From: Nocardia abscessus NBRC 100374
GTDB lineage: Bacteria > Actinomycetota > Actinomycetes > Mycobacteriales > Mycobacteriaceae
Reading direction: 5' to 3'
Length of the DNA stretch: 64,000 nt
NCBI RefSeq assembly: GCF_000308455.1
Contig: NZ_BAFP01000106.1
Location: 1 to 64,000 of the forward strand
The position numbers and the translations under genes are program-made. The notes beneath the pieces are model-generated. The model worked only from the letters and a program-made list of their open reading frames with translations, made no database searches and was not told where the DNA came from. Below are positions 34,161 through 56,423 of this stretch, one piece after another (within the stretch, counting starts at the first letter, position 1; every line of letters starts with the position of its first letter).

Positions 34161-35903
34161 TTACTTCGTGACCGCGGCCGGCTCGTGCACCTCGGTGGCG
34201 TGCTTGCCCGCGCCCCAGCCCACGTGGGCCTCGGCGCGCATGCGTTCGATCATGTGCGGGTAGTGCAGCTCGAACGCGGGGCGCTCGGAGCGGATGCGCG
34301 GCAGCTCGTAGAAGTTGTGCCGCGGCGGCGGGCAGGTGGTGGCCCACTCCAGCGAGTTGCCGTAGCCCCACGGGTCGTCCACGGTGACCACCTCGCCGTA
34401 GCGGAAGCTCTTGAAGACGTTCCACAGGAACGGCAGCATCGACGCGCCGAGCACGAAGGCGCCGATCGTGGAGACCGTGTTCAGCCCCGTGAAGCCGTCA
34501 CTGGGCAGGTAGTCGGCGTAGCGGCGCGGCATACCCTCGGCGCCCAGCCAGTGCTGTACCAGGAAGGTGGTGTGGAAGCCGAGGAAGGTGGTCCAGAAAT
34601 GCCACTTGGCCAGGCGCTCGTCCAGCATCCGTCCGGTCATCTTCGGGAACCAGAAGTAGATGCCCGCGAACGTGGCGAACACGATGGTGCCGAAGAGCAC
34701 GTAGTGGAAGTGCGCCACGACGAAGTAGGAGTCGGTGACGTGGAAGTCCAGCGGCGGGCTGGCCAGGATGACGCCGGACAGACCACCGAAGAGGAAGGTC
34801 ACGATGAAGCCGAGGGAGAACAGCATCGGCGACTCGAAGGTCAGCTGACCGCGCCACATGGTGCCGATCCAGTTGAAGAACTTCACACCGGTCGGGACCG
34901 CGATGAGGAAGGTCATGAACGAGAAGTACGGCAGCAGCACAGCGCCGGTGGCGTACATGTGGTGCGCCCACACCGCGATGGACAGCGCGGCGATACCCAG
35001 CGTGGCGTACACCAGGGTGGTGTAACCGAAGATCGGCTTGCGCGAGAAGACCGGGAAGATCTCCGAGACGATGCCGAAGAACGGCAGCGCGATGATGTAC
35101 ACCTCGGGGTGACCGAAGAACCAGAACAGGTGCTGGTAGAGCAGGATGCCGCCGGTCGCGGGGTCGTAGATGTGACCGCCAAGGTGGCGGTCGTAGGCCA
35201 GACCGAACAGCGCGGCGGTCAGCAGCGGGAAGGCCAGCAGCACCAGGACGCTGGTGACGGCGATGTTCCAGGTGAAGATCGGCATCCGGAACATGGTCAT
35301 ACCGGGAGCGCGCAGGCAGACCACGGTGGTCAGCATGTTCACGCCGCCGAGGATGGTGCCCAGACCGGACACCGCCAGGCCCAGGATCCACAGGTCGGTG
35401 CCGACACCGGGCGAATGCAGGATGTCGGTGAGCGGCACGTACGCCGTCCAGCCGAAGTCCGCGGCGCCACCCGGGGTGATGAAGCCCGCGGTCGCCATGC
35501 TGGCGCCGAAGGCGTACAGCCAGTAGCTGAAGGCGTTCAGGCGCGGGAAGGCGACGTCGGGGGCGCCGATCTGCAGCGGGAGGATGATGTTGGCGAAGCC
35601 GAACACGATCGCGGTCGCGTAGAACAGCAGCATGATCGTGCCGTGCATGGTGAACAGCTGGTTGAACTGCTCGGTCGAGAGGAACTGCAGGCCGGGCCGC
35701 GCCAGCTCACCACGCATCAGCAGGGCCATCAGGCCGCCGATCATGAAGAAGCCCATCGACGTGGTCAGGTACATGACACCCAGGACCTTCGGGTCCGTGG
35801 TGGTGACCATCTTGTAGATGAACGAGCCCTTCGGCCCGGTCCGAGCCGGATAAGGCCGAGTCGCTTCCAACTGAGGGACTGGCTGGGGCTCTACGGCAGT
35901 CAC
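34161..35903 (-). CDS. ctaD: Cytochrome c oxidase subunit I (aa3 type)
   Basis: 580-aa integral membrane protein with about 12 transmembrane helices. Heme ligands and copper-site motifs are visible: TMHGTIMLLFY, the Tyr-His crosslink region FFGHPEVYIIALPFFG, AHHMYATG (CuB histidines) and the HFHYVLFGTIVF pair for hemes a3 and a. It forms the catalytic core of the bcc-aa3 supercomplex. The GTG start has AGGAGGATC upstream. Its order next to serB (Rv3043c) supports the assignment. Subunits II and III lie elsewhere. Confidence 0.97.
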   Translation of the reverse strand: MTAVEPQPVPQLEATRPYPARTGPKGSFIYKMVTTTDPKVLGVMYLTTSMGFFMIGGLMALLMRGELARPGLQFLSTEQFNQLFTMHGTIMLLFYATAIVFGFANIILPLQIGAPDVAFPRLNAFSYWLYAFGASMATAGFITPGGAADFGWTAYVPLTDILHSPGVGTDLWILGLAVSGLGTILGGVNMLTTVVCLRAPGMTMFRMPIFTWNIAVTSVLVLLAFPLLTAALFGLAYDRHLGGHIYDPATGGILLYQHLFWFFGHPEVYIIALPFFGIVSEIFPVFSRKPIFGYTTLVYATLGIAALSIAVWAHHMYATGAVLLPYFSFMTFLIAVPTGVKFFNWIGTMWRGQLTFESPMLFSLGFIVTFLFGGLSGVILASPPLDFHVTDSYFVVAHFHYVLFGTIVFATFAGIYFWFPKMTGRMLDERLAKWHFWTTFLGFHTTFLVQHWLGAEGMPRRYADYLPSDGFTGLNTVSTIGAFVLGASMLPFLWNVFKSFRYGEVVTVDDPWGYGNSLEWATTCPPPRHNFYELPRIRSERPAFELHYPHMIERMRAEAHVGWGAGKHATEVHEPAAVTK

Positions 35904-36401
35904 TGATCCTCCTGAAAGGTGCCTTTAAGTCGCTCCGCAGGCTCCGCTGATCGCATCCATCCCTATGTCGGGACAGACGACAGTTCGCTTGCGCTCTTCG
36001 AATCGTAAACCCGCGCCCCCCGAGCCGACCGAACGGGTCCTACTCTCTGTCGTATTTTCGGCCGCACCTGCGGTGCGGCGTGTTCGCGGCCCCTTTATGG
36101 CTCGCGTCCGAGTGACCGCCGCTGGCGACTTCGTCGCGGACGCGGCGGCCACTCGGACGCGAGCCGGGCCGCGAACGGCGCATGCTCGGTCTCGCTTCGC
36201 TCGAAAGACGTGGTCGGGGGTGCGCTGGGCGCGTAAGGCGACACCGCTGCGCGGATGGTGACGACGATTGAGCGGGGTGGGGTCTGACAGGTCGGCTGCA
36301 CATGCGCTACCGCTTGTCCGGGATCGTGGACCGATGAGTTCTGCGGGTGGGGGGCGTCTGCATCGGTGACACCGAATACACCTCAGGCCAGGAGACCAGT
36401 G
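35904..36401. other. Non-coding gap holding a palindromic repeat
   Basis: 498 bp without a credible gene. It contains the ctaD leader, the repeat element at 36061-36206 and the leader of the VOC gene. Confidence 0.6.
36061..36206. repeat. Palindromic intergenic repeat element, copy A
   Basis: Layered inverted repeats form a long cruciform-like structure. A small hairpin comes first: GCCGCACC/GGTGCGGC (36061-36079). The outer arms are GTTCGCGGCCC at 36082-36092 and its complement at 36166-36176. The inner arms are GGCTCGCGTCCGAGTG and its complement (36099-36114 and 36150-36165, 16 bp, exact). The sequence between the arms, CCCTTTATG, reappears as CCCCTTATG in copy B near 63.1 kb. The right flank (36174-36206) is repeated near 8.66 kb. 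Confidence 0.85.
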
Positions 36402-37208
36402 ATGACGAAACCGAACGGTACGAAGTCCGGCGATCCCTGTTGGGTCGATCTGTACACCTCCGACCTCGATCGGAGTATCGAGTTCTACCGCGACCTGTTC
36501 GGCTGGACCGCCGAGAGCGCGGGCGAGGAGTTCGGCGGGTACGTCACCTTCCGCAAAGACGGGCGCGCGGTGGCGGGCGCGATGGCCAGGATGCCCGGCG
36601 ATACCGACAGCCCGGAGCAGTGGACGGTGTATCTGGCCAGCTCCGGCGCGCAGGCCACCGCGGACGTGGCGACGGCGGCGGGCGCGTCGCTGATCGTGCC
36701 GCCGATGGCGGTCGGCGAGCTGGGCACGATGGCCGTGCTGGGCGACGTCGGGGGCGCGGGCGTCGGCATCTGGGAGGCCGGGACGTTCCCCGGGTTCGAG
36801 ACCATCGGCCTGGTCTCCGGTGGGCAGTGGCGCGACCACGAGGGCGCGCCGTCCTGGTTCGAGCTGCACACCCGCGCCTACGACGCCTCGCTGGCGTTCT
36901 ACCGGGACGTGTTCGGTTGGTCGGACGTCTTCACCATCTCCGACGCCCCGGAGTTCCGCTACTCCACCATTCACGCCGAGAGCCCGATGCTCGGCGGCGT
37001 CATGGACGCCTCGGCGTTCCTGCCCGAAGGCGCCCCTGCCGCGTGGACCGTCTACTTCGGCGCCGACGACGTGGACAAGACCGTCGAACGACTCGTCGAA
37101 CTCGGCGGCTCGGTGCTCTCCCCGCCCGAGGACACCCCGTACGGCCGCATGTCCGCCGTCATCGACGCCACCGGCGCCCGCTTCAGCATCGGCGGCGACC
37201 GAGCTTGA
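36402..37208 (+). CDS. Two-domain VOC (glyoxalase/bleomycin-resistance) protein
   Basis: 268 aa with two tandem VOC domains: VDLYTSDLDRSIEFYRDLFG at residues about 13-32, then WFELHTRAYDASLAFYRDVF near 142. The paired folds often form one active site with metal coordination by His/Glu. Conserved partners here include E144 in FELHTRAY and a C-terminal RMSAVIDATGARFSIGG. Function may be isomerase, dioxygenase-like or antibiotic binding. The ATG at 36402 is preceded by AGGAGA. It is a single gene between the repeat element and fecB. Confidence 0.88.
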   Translation: MTKPNGTKSGDPCWVDLYTSDLDRSIEFYRDLFGWTAESAGEEFGGYVTFRKDGRAVAGAMARMPGDTDSPEQWTVYLASSGAQATADVATAAGASLIVPPMAVGELGTMAVLGDVGGAGVGIWEAGTFPGFETIGLVSGGQWRDHEGAPSWFELHTRAYDASLAFYRDVFGWSDVFTISDAPEFRYSTIHAESPMLGGVMDASAFLPEGAPAAWTVYFGADDVDKTVERLVELGGSVLSPPEDTPYGRMSAVIDATGARFSIGGDRA

Positions 37209-37458
37209 TACCGGCTGCCCGCGCGAAGACGCTCTGTCCTACCCGGACATTTCGTGCGGGCTGACCCGCGGGCTGCCCTCACACCGCGCGTGTGAACTTC
37301 GCCATGGCGGCGTCGATCTTCGCGGCAACCGGTGAATCCAGTGGTCGATTCGTCGCACAACCCGACGAACTGTTCGTCTGCGCCGAGCCCGGCACACGAG
37401 TGCTCGCCCCGCGACCTCACCCAGGGGACGACCTGCGCCGACATGTACCCTCACTCGC

Positions 37459-38553
37459 ATGCCGGTGAGCGACGTGATACATGGACGCACCCGAATTCGC
37501 GCAGTCCGCAATCGAAACGGCGCGACCGGTCGCCGGTTCCGGGCCGTCGTGGCCGGGTGTGCCGCGCTGATCGTCGCCGGTTGCGGCGGCACCGCCGACG
37601 ATTCCGCCTCCATCGTGCGCACCACCACCAATATCGCCGGCGCGGGGGTCGTCGGGCTGGAGCGGGACACCACGCGCGCGTGCGCGCTGCCGAGCGCCCC
37701 GGATCCGGCGGGCGGGGCGACCCGCAGCGTCACCCACGCGGCGGGCGTCTCCGAGGTGCCCGCCGACCCGCAGCGCATCGTCGTACTCAGCACGGCCGCA
37801 CTGGACGCGGTCTGCGCACTCGGCCTGTGGGAGCGTGTCGTAGGGACGGTGACCGTCGACGGACCGAGCCCGCAACCGGCCTACCTCGGTACCGGCGTGT
37901 TGAAGATCCCCGGTGTCGGCACCGCCGCCCAGCCCGACCCGGCCCGGGTCGCGGACTTGCGGCCCGATCTGATTCTGGGTGAGAACTCCACCGGCGCGGC
38001 GAGTTTCAGCGCGCTGCAGGCCATCGCCCCGACCGTGCTGGTCGGCTCGAACAACGGCTGGCAGGCCGAATTCGCCGCGTACGCAGCGGGTTTGGCACGT
38101 CGCGAAGCGGCGGAGACCGCACTGCGGGATTACCGCACCGAAGCGAACGACACCGGTACCGCGCTGGCGGCAGCCCAGACCCAGGCGTCGGTCATCCGGT
38201 TCACCGCCGACACCGACCGGGTGCAGGGCCGCGACAGCTTCTCGGGCCAGGTACTCGGCGACGCGGGCGTACAGCGTCCCGAAGCCCAGCGCGGCACGTC
38301 GTTCGACGTGCGCGAGGACGAGTTCGCCACGAAGGTGGAAGGCGACGTGATCTACGTGATCCTCGCGGGCCCGGAGGGCAAGAAGCACGGGGAAGCGGTG
38401 CTGCGCTCCGACGAGTGGAAGGAACTCGGCGCCGCCACCGACCGCCGGGTGTTCGCCGTGGAGGACAGCGTCTGGCACGGCGACGGCCTCACCGCCGCCC
38501 GCGCCCTGCTCACCGATCTGCGCAACACGCTCAACGGTTACGTGACCGACTGA
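37459..38553 (+). CDS. fecB: FecB-type iron-siderophore binding lipoprotein
   Basis: 364 aa. A lipoprotein signal ends in LIVAGC (Cys42 lipidated). The mature protein is a class III periplasmic-binding fold: DPQRIVVLSTAALDAVCALG (helix/strand signature), PDPARVADLRPDLILGENST, and a long helix-connected second lobe. It binds Fe-siderophores and supplies them to an importer that is not nearby. By position it is Rv3044. It lies just upstream of the NRPS locus, so it may serve the NRPS product if that is a siderophore; this is inference. Confidence 0.9.
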   Translation: MPVSDVIHGRTRIRAVRNRNGATGRRFRAVVAGCAALIVAGCGGTADDSASIVRTTTNIAGAGVVGLERDTTRACALPSAPDPAGGATRSVTHAAGVSEVPADPQRIVVLSTAALDAVCALGLWERVVGTVTVDGPSPQPAYLGTGVLKIPGVGTAAQPDPARVADLRPDLILGENSTGAASFSALQAIAPTVLVGSNNGWQAEFAAYAAGLARREAAETALRDYRTEANDTGTALAAAQTQASVIRFTADTDRVQGRDSFSGQVLGDAGVQRPEAQRGTSFDVREDEFATKVEGDVIYVILAGPEGKKHGEAVLRSDEWKELGAATDRRVFAVEDSVWHGDGLTAARALLTDLRNTLNGYVTD

Positions 38554-38564
38554 CCGCTCACCCC

Positions 38565-38592
38565 CCTTGGGTGGGATTTCCCCCACCCTGGG
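38565..38592 (+). terminator. Possible fecB terminator
   Basis: GGGTGGG and CCCACCC pair across a short ATTTCC loop about 16 bases after the fecB stop. There is no T-run. Confidence 0.35.
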
Positions 38593-38643
38593 AGTGCTCG
38601 GACCAGCGCTGGGGTTGCTGTCGGAAGCCCGTCCCGAGGACGA

Positions 38644-38674
38644 GATTAAGAGGTACGCCAAACACCTCTTAATC
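38644..38674. promoter_or_regulatory. Perfect inverted repeat upstream of the orphan A-domain gene
   Basis: GATTAAGAGGT and ACCTCTTAATC (11-bp arms) enclose ACGCCAAAC, 18 bases before the ATG at 38693. The AT-rich flanks stand out from the GC-rich surroundings. It does not match the IdeR iron box. It may be an operator or an mRNA hairpin controlling the orphan gene and NRPS locus. Confidence 0.55.
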
Positions 38675-38692
38675 GACACTCGAGGACACGAC

Positions 38693-39154
38693 ATGCACAC
38701 GCTGACCGATTCGCTCGCCGACAACCTCTACGTCCTGCCGCCGGCCCAGCCCGTCGCCGTCGTCGATCCGCAGGCGGTCGTGGTCTCCACCGCCGATTGC
38801 GACCTCACCTACGCCGAACTCGATCGCTGGTCCAACCGCCTCGCCCGGCTGCTGCTCGGCATCGGCGCCGGCCCCGGCAGCCGTATCGCGGTGGCGATCG
38901 ACCAGCCGATCGAGTCCGTCGTGACCGAGCGGGCCGCCATTAAGATCGGCGCCGACACCGTCCCGGTCACCGAGGACGGCTCCTACGCGCTCGGCACCAC
39001 GGTGGGCATCACCACCAAGGATCAGCAGCCCGAGCACGACGGCGAGATCACCTGGCTGGTGCTGGACGAGCGCTCCACCCTGCAGCGCTACCTGACCAGC
39101 TCCGCCGCCCCGCTGCGCGCGGCAGACCTGGATCTGCTCCAGGCAGCCGCCTGA
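38693..39154 (+). CDS. Orphan N-terminal adenylation-domain fragment (A1-A2 only)
   Basis: 153 aa resembling the first quarter of an NRPS adenylation domain. CDLTYAELDRWSNRLARLLL covers core A1, followed by the A2-like region VTERAAIKIGADTVPVTEDG. ITWLVLDERSTL corresponds to the segment just before A3. It tracks the same region of NRPS A1 downstream, but ends in frame before the P-loop-like A3 core (YTSGSTG), so it cannot adenylate alone. The frame is clean, GAGGA precedes the ATG and the protein has its own hairpin terminator. It may be a deliberate short partner or a stable remnant of an NRPS module. Confidence 0.75.
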   Translation: MHTLTDSLADNLYVLPPAQPVAVVDPQAVVVSTADCDLTYAELDRWSNRLARLLLGIGAGPGSRIAVAIDQPIESVVTERAAIKIGADTVPVTEDGSYALGTTVGITTKDQQPEHDGEITWLVLDERSTLQRYLTSSAAPLRAADLDLLQAAA

Positions 39155-39173
39155 CCGGGCAAACCCCTCCCCC

Positions 39174-39203
39174 CGCGACCCGAACAGCGATGTTCGGGTC
39201 GCG
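39174..39203 (+). terminator. Terminator between orphan gene and NRPS
   Basis: CGCGACCCGAAC and GTTCGGGTCGCG (12 bp, exact) enclose AGCGAT, 20 bases after the orphan gene stop. The NRPS is therefore probably transcribed from its own promoter. Confidence 0.75.
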
Positions 39204-39353
39204 CAGTGTGCGCAATACCCCCGCAGCGCCGCCCGCGCCGGTTCAGAATTGAGTTGCCGCGAGCTGTGCGGCGGCAGGTACTACCGCTACCGCGGTGGCT
39301 ACGGGCGGTCCTCGCCGGGTAGCCCGATCCGCGGTCAGAACGTAGGACACGTC

Positions 39354-52654
<13,301 letters not shown>

Positions 52655-52658
<4 letters not shown>

Positions 52659-53641
52659 GTTCCGACCAAGGAGTCGTCGTCGAGGGAATCGAGAAATCCT
52701 TCGGCGCGGTCAAGGCACTACGCGGAGTCGATTTCACGGCCGAGCCGGGCGAGGTGCTCGGCATCCTCGGACCGAACGGCGCGGGCAAGACCACCACGGT
52801 GAACGTCCTGTCGACGCTGATCCGGCCGGACCGCGGCCGTGCCTCGGTCGCCGGGTACGACGTGGTGGCCGAGCCCGCGGCGGTGCGCCGCAGCATCATG
52901 CTGACCGGGCAGTACGCCGCGCTGGACGACATGCTCAGCGGCTACGAGAACCTCGTGATGTTCGGCAGGCTGATGGGCCTGCGCAAACGGGCCGCCCGCG
53001 CCCGGGCGGACGAGCTGCTGGCCGAGTTCGATCTCGAGCGTGCGGCGGGCCGCCGGGTCGGCACGTACTCCGGCGGTATGCGCAGGCGCATCGATATCGC
53101 CTGCGGGCTGGTCGTCCGGCCGGACGTGGTGTTCCTGGACGAGCCGACCACCGGGCTGGACCCGCGCAGCAGACAGGGCGTGTGGGATCTGGTCTCCGGC
53201 TTCAAGAAGGCGGGCATCACCACCCTGCTCACCAGCCAGTACCTGGAGGAAGCCGACGCGCTCAGCGACCGGATCATCGTCATCGATCACGGCGTGGTGA
53301 TCGCCCAAGGCACCGCCGACGAGCTGAAGTCGCGCACCGGCGGCAGCTACTGCGAGGTCGTACCGCTGAACCTGAAGGACCTGCCCGCCATCGCCGCGGC
53401 CCTGGGTCCGCTGCTGCCGCGGGAAAGCCGAGCCGCGCTGACCCCCGATTCCGACCGCATCGCCGTGCCCGCCCCGGACGGCGCGAAGACACTCCTCGAG
53501 GCGCTGCGCCGGTTGGACAGCGCGGGCGTCGACCTCATCGACGTCGCGCTGCGCCGCCCTTCACTCGACGACGTCTTCCTTCAGCTCACCGGCCATCTGG
53601 CGACGGCGGAGGAGACCGCGCAGCCGGAGGTCGTGTCATGA
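52655..53641 (+). CDS. DrrA-like ABC exporter ATPase
   Basis: 328 aa. Walker A is LGPNGAGKTTTVNVLSTLIR, the signature TYSGGMRRRIDIACGLVVRP, Walker B VVFLDEPTTGLDPRSR. The C-terminal extension after about residue 220 is the DrrA/daunorubicin-type domain (LRRPSLDDVFLQLTGH). It energises export of drugs or peptides. The ATG lies in an ATGA overlap with the NRPS stop, with GGAGG upstream, so exporter production is tied to the synthetase. It overlaps the next gene by four bases. Confidence 0.95.
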
Positions 53642-54456
53642 CGACGGCGACCTGGCTCTCCCAGACCCGCGCGGCGCCGCTGCGACCGCAACAGTGGTGG
53701 GTGCTGACCACCCGGCTGATCGTGCCGTCGGTCCAGACCGGCGAGGTGCTCACCTCGGTGCTGGCGCCCGCGGCGTTCACCGCCAGCTTCTACATCCCGC
53801 TGAAGACCATCATGACCGTCCTCGGCACCGGATTCAGCAGCTACGCGCAGTACATGATGCCGCTGGTGATCCTTCAGGCCGCCGCGTTCACGGCCGTGTC
53901 GGCGGCCTTCCGTGCCGCCACCGATTCGGTCGCCGGGCTCAACCGGCGCTTCGGAGCGATGCCGATCGGCCCGCTGGTCCCGGTCGCGGCGCGCCTGTCC
54001 GGCAGCGTCTTCCGGCTGGCCATCGGCGTGATCACCGCGCTGATCTGCGGTCACATCATCGGGTTCCGCTTCTACCTCGATGCCGCGCACACGCTCGGCT
54101 TCGTGCTGTTCTCGCTGCTCATCGGCCTCGCGCTGATCTGGGGCGGCGACGTGATCGGCACCGTGTCGCGCAACCCGGAGGCGACCGCGCAGGCGCTGGT
54201 ACTGCCGCCGTTGATCTTCGGGATGCTCTCCTCCGGAATCGCTCCCGTCGATCAGTTCCCGGAGTGGGTGCAGCCGTTCGTGCGCAATCAGCCGGTCTCG
54301 CAGTGGGCTATCGCCCTGCGCGCGTTCGCCGGTGACAGCGGACCGAACGCGGGCCAGGTGAGCTGGTCGCTGCTGGGTCCCCCACTGGCCTGGGCGCTCG
54401 GCATCCTGATCGTCTGCGTTCCGCTGTCGATCCGGCTCAGCTCCAGGAGGGCGTGA
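53638..54456 (+). CDS. DrrB/ABC-2 type exporter permease 1
   Basis: 272 aa, six predicted membrane segments of the ABC-2 exporter type (YMMPLVILQAAAFTAVSAAF; ALICGHIIGFRFYL; LGFVLFSLLIGLALIWGGDV; LVLPPLIFGMLSSGIAPVDQ, the conserved permease stretch; LGPPLAWALGILIVCVPLSI). It has the NPEATAQ loop typical of DrrB. The ATG overlaps the ATPase stop by four bases. Together with the following gene it forms a heterodimeric permease for the NRPS product. Confidence 0.92.
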   Translation: MTTATWLSQTRAAPLRPQQWWVLTTRLIVPSVQTGEVLTSVLAPAAFTASFYIPLKTIMTVLGTGFSSYAQYMMPLVILQAAAFTAVSAAFRAATDSVAGLNRRFGAMPIGPLVPVAARLSGSVFRLAIGVITALICGHIIGFRFYLDAAHTLGFVLFSLLIGLALIWGGDVIGTVSRNPEATAQALVLPPLIFGMLSSGIAPVDQFPEWVQPFVRNQPVSQWAIALRAFAGDSGPNAGQVSWSLLGPPLAWALGILIVCVPLSIRLSSRRA

Positions 54457-55274
54457 TGGTATCGCTGGCACATCGCCCGGATGAGCTGCGCACCAGCTCG
54501 GAACTGTCGCTGTCGGCCTTGGTGCTGCACACGCTGATCCAGACCCAGCGACTGCTGCTGCGCTGGGGGCGCAACCCGGTCACTCTATTGGAGACGCTGA
54601 TCGTCCCGTGCCTGCTGCTGGTCATGCTGAACACCGTGATCGGCGGGCAGATCCAGAAGTTCACCGGCGAGAGCGCGCTGTACGGCTCGGTGCCCATGGT
54701 GGCTTTGGTCGGCGCGCTGTCCGGCGCGGTGGCCGGGGGCGTGCTGCTCGGCCGCGAACGCGACGCGGGCCTGCTAGCCCGCTTCTGGGTCCTACCGGTG
54801 CACCGCGCCTCCGGTCTGGCGTCGCGGGTGCTCGCGGAAGGCTGCCGCATCTTTCTGTGCACCCTCGCGGTCGTCCTGGTGGGCCTCGTGCTCGGGTTCC
54901 GCTTCCACCAGGGCGTCGCGGCGACCATCGTCTTCCTGTTCATCCCGGTGCTCTTCGGCCTCGCCTTCGCCACCATCGTCACCTCGGTCGCCGTCTTCAC
55001 CGCGAAATCGACTCTGGTGGAGGGCATCACCATCCTCACCTCGCTGATGATGTTCTTCAGCACCGGATTCGTTCCGCTGGTCGCCTTCCCCAAGTGGATC
55101 CAACCGGTGGTGCGCAACCAACCCATGTCGGTGGCGGTCGACACCATGCGCGCGCTCGCTTCCGGCGGCCCGCTCACCCGTTCGCTCACCCTCACCGTGG
55201 TGTGGTCGCTCGGCGCGATCGTTCTCTTCGCGGTGCCCGCGAGCATCGGCTACCGCCGCGCCAGCAGGCGCTGA
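54456..55274 (+). CDS. DrrC-like ABC-2 exporter permease 2
   Basis: 272 aa, second ABC-2 permease paralogous to the preceding one: TLIVPCLLLVMLNTVIGGQI, ALVGALSGAVAGGVLL, the long hydrophobic segment IFLCTLAVVLVGLVLGF and the hallmark LTSLMMFFSTGFVPLVAFPK. The ATG at 54456 sits six bases after AGGAGG; a GTG one codon earlier overlaps the previous stop (GTGA). It is the last gene of the coupled NRPS-exporter operon. Confidence 0.92.
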   Translation: MVSLAHRPDELRTSSELSLSALVLHTLIQTQRLLLRWGRNPVTLLETLIVPCLLLVMLNTVIGGQIQKFTGESALYGSVPMVALVGALSGAVAGGVLLGRERDAGLLARFWVLPVHRASGLASRVLAEGCRIFLCTLAVVLVGLVLGFRFHQGVAATIVFLFIPVLFGLAFATIVTSVAVFTAKSTLVEGITILTSLMMFFSTGFVPLVAFPKWIQPVVRNQPMSVAVDTMRALASGGPLTRSLTLTVVWSLGAIVLFAVPASIGYRRASRR

Positions 55275-55443
55275 GTCCGCCCCGCCATCCACAGCGAACT
55301 CCCAGCCAGGCCCCAGCCGGTCAGGAGCGCCCGTTCCGGCATGCGGGTCTCGCTCACCGTGGGTGTCGCCGAGCAATCACAGAACACCCAGTCGGGCAAC
55401 GGTCCCGGTGAGCGACCGCCCGGCGGCGGTGCACCCGGCGGTC

Positions 55444-55466
55444 GGCCGCCGCGTTAAGAGGCGGCC
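55444..55466. terminator. Possible hairpin between the exporter and the next gene
   Basis: GGCCGCC and GGCGGCC enclose a nine-base loop, roughly 170 bp past the exporter stop and 48 bp past the end of the converging membrane-protein gene. The stem is short and there is no T-run. Confidence 0.3.
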
Positions 55467-55513
55467 CCTGCGCCCGTCCATCACGGGCCAGGGCCGGACC
55501 CCTTCGGCAACGG

Positions 55514-55906
55514 CTATGCGGCGGCGAGCTGCCTGGCCAGCGCCCAAATGACCAGCACGTCGACGGCGATCAGCACCAGCGCCCAGAACGGGTAGATCGA
55601 CACGAACAGGAAGTTGTCCAGGATGCTGATCGCCGCCAGCACGAGGCCGGCGAGAAAGGCCCAGGGCTTCCCGACGACTATGCCGAGGCCCGCGATCACC
55701 ACCAGCACCCCGATGGTCAGGTGGATCCAGCCCCATGCGGCGACATCGATCAGGAACACCTGATCCTCGGTCACCACGAAGACCTCGCGGCCGCTGATCG
55801 CCGCGACGGCCGTCAGCAGGTGCAGCACACCGGCGACGAGGATGAGCACGCCTGCGAAGATCGTCATGTCGCCGAGTACCGGACGGGTGGTGATCGGACT
55901 GGTCAT
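55514..55906 (-). CDS. Four-helix small membrane protein (DUF7144-like)
   Basis: 130 aa with four hydrophobic helices separated by short loops (MTIFAGVLILVAGVLHLLTA; AWGWIHLTIGVLVVIAGLGI; KPWAFLAGLVLAAISILDNF; YPFWALVLIAVDVLVIWALA). The pattern, including WGWIHL and DNF, matches a common actinobacterial small membrane family of unknown role. The ATG at 55906 follows AAGGAGTG. It converges on the exporter operon and seems unrelated to it. Confidence 0.82.
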   Translation of the reverse strand: MTSPITTRPVLGDMTIFAGVLILVAGVLHLLTAVAAISGREVFVVTEDQVFLIDVAAWGWIHLTIGVLVVIAGLGIVVGKPWAFLAGLVLAAISILDNFLFVSIYPFWALVLIAVDVLVIWALARQLAAA

Positions 55907-56423
55907 AACACTCACTCCTTCCAAACGCGTGGGACACCCTCGGCCCAACGTAGCCGCTCGCCGGGGCCGATCGGCGCAGGTGAGCGGCGGGTCAGCACCG
56001 CATCCGCCCGGTATCGCGGGCCGGATCGGCCACCGAGCGCCCGGTGACGTCCGGCACGGTCCACCTCCAAGCAATCCCGTGAATCGGTGAATCGGTACGC
56101 CCGGCAACGCTTTCGCGGCCCGGTGAAGGCGAGCGTCCGTACCTGTGTGCCGGGCAGTCGGCACCTCGGTCCTGGCTACGGAGGAAGGAATAGGCAAACA
56201 TTCAGCGACCGATTCGGTCATCGGCACCGGTGTGGTCACCCCCGGACGCGTGCCGCACAATAGGGGGCCGCGCGCGGCGCGTCCCGGCGTTCTTACGCAT
56301 GCAGGACGCGTGTCGCGGCGACACAAGGTGTTGTGCTACGCGGACATGTCACCCCCAAGGAGTAGTGTTCCGAGGGGAGACATTCCGTGACGGCAGCGTG
56401 CTCGGGAAGGGCGTGGAGGCAGG
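55907..56423. other. nrdF upstream region
   Basis: 517 bp without a credible gene between divergent starts. It probably holds the long leader of nrdF. One weak inverted repeat is noted at 56321-56336. Confidence 0.6.
56321..56336. promoter_or_regulatory. Possible NrdR-box-like site
   Basis: ACACAAGGTGTTGTGC is a near-palindrome (CACAA/TTGTG around GGTG) that agrees at about 12 of 16 positions with the NrdR consensus ACAC-A-N-N-N-T-N-GTGT. It lies about 90 bp upstream of nrdF. A single weak box is not sufficient proof. Confidence 0.35.

Noticed and set aside
38600..38700. IdeR/DmdR iron box upstream of the orphan A-domain gene and NRPS
   Set aside because: The sequence has a different inverted repeat (GATTAAGAGGT arms) and no TTAGG-nn-AG-nCT-nn-CCTAA core, so iron control is not shown.
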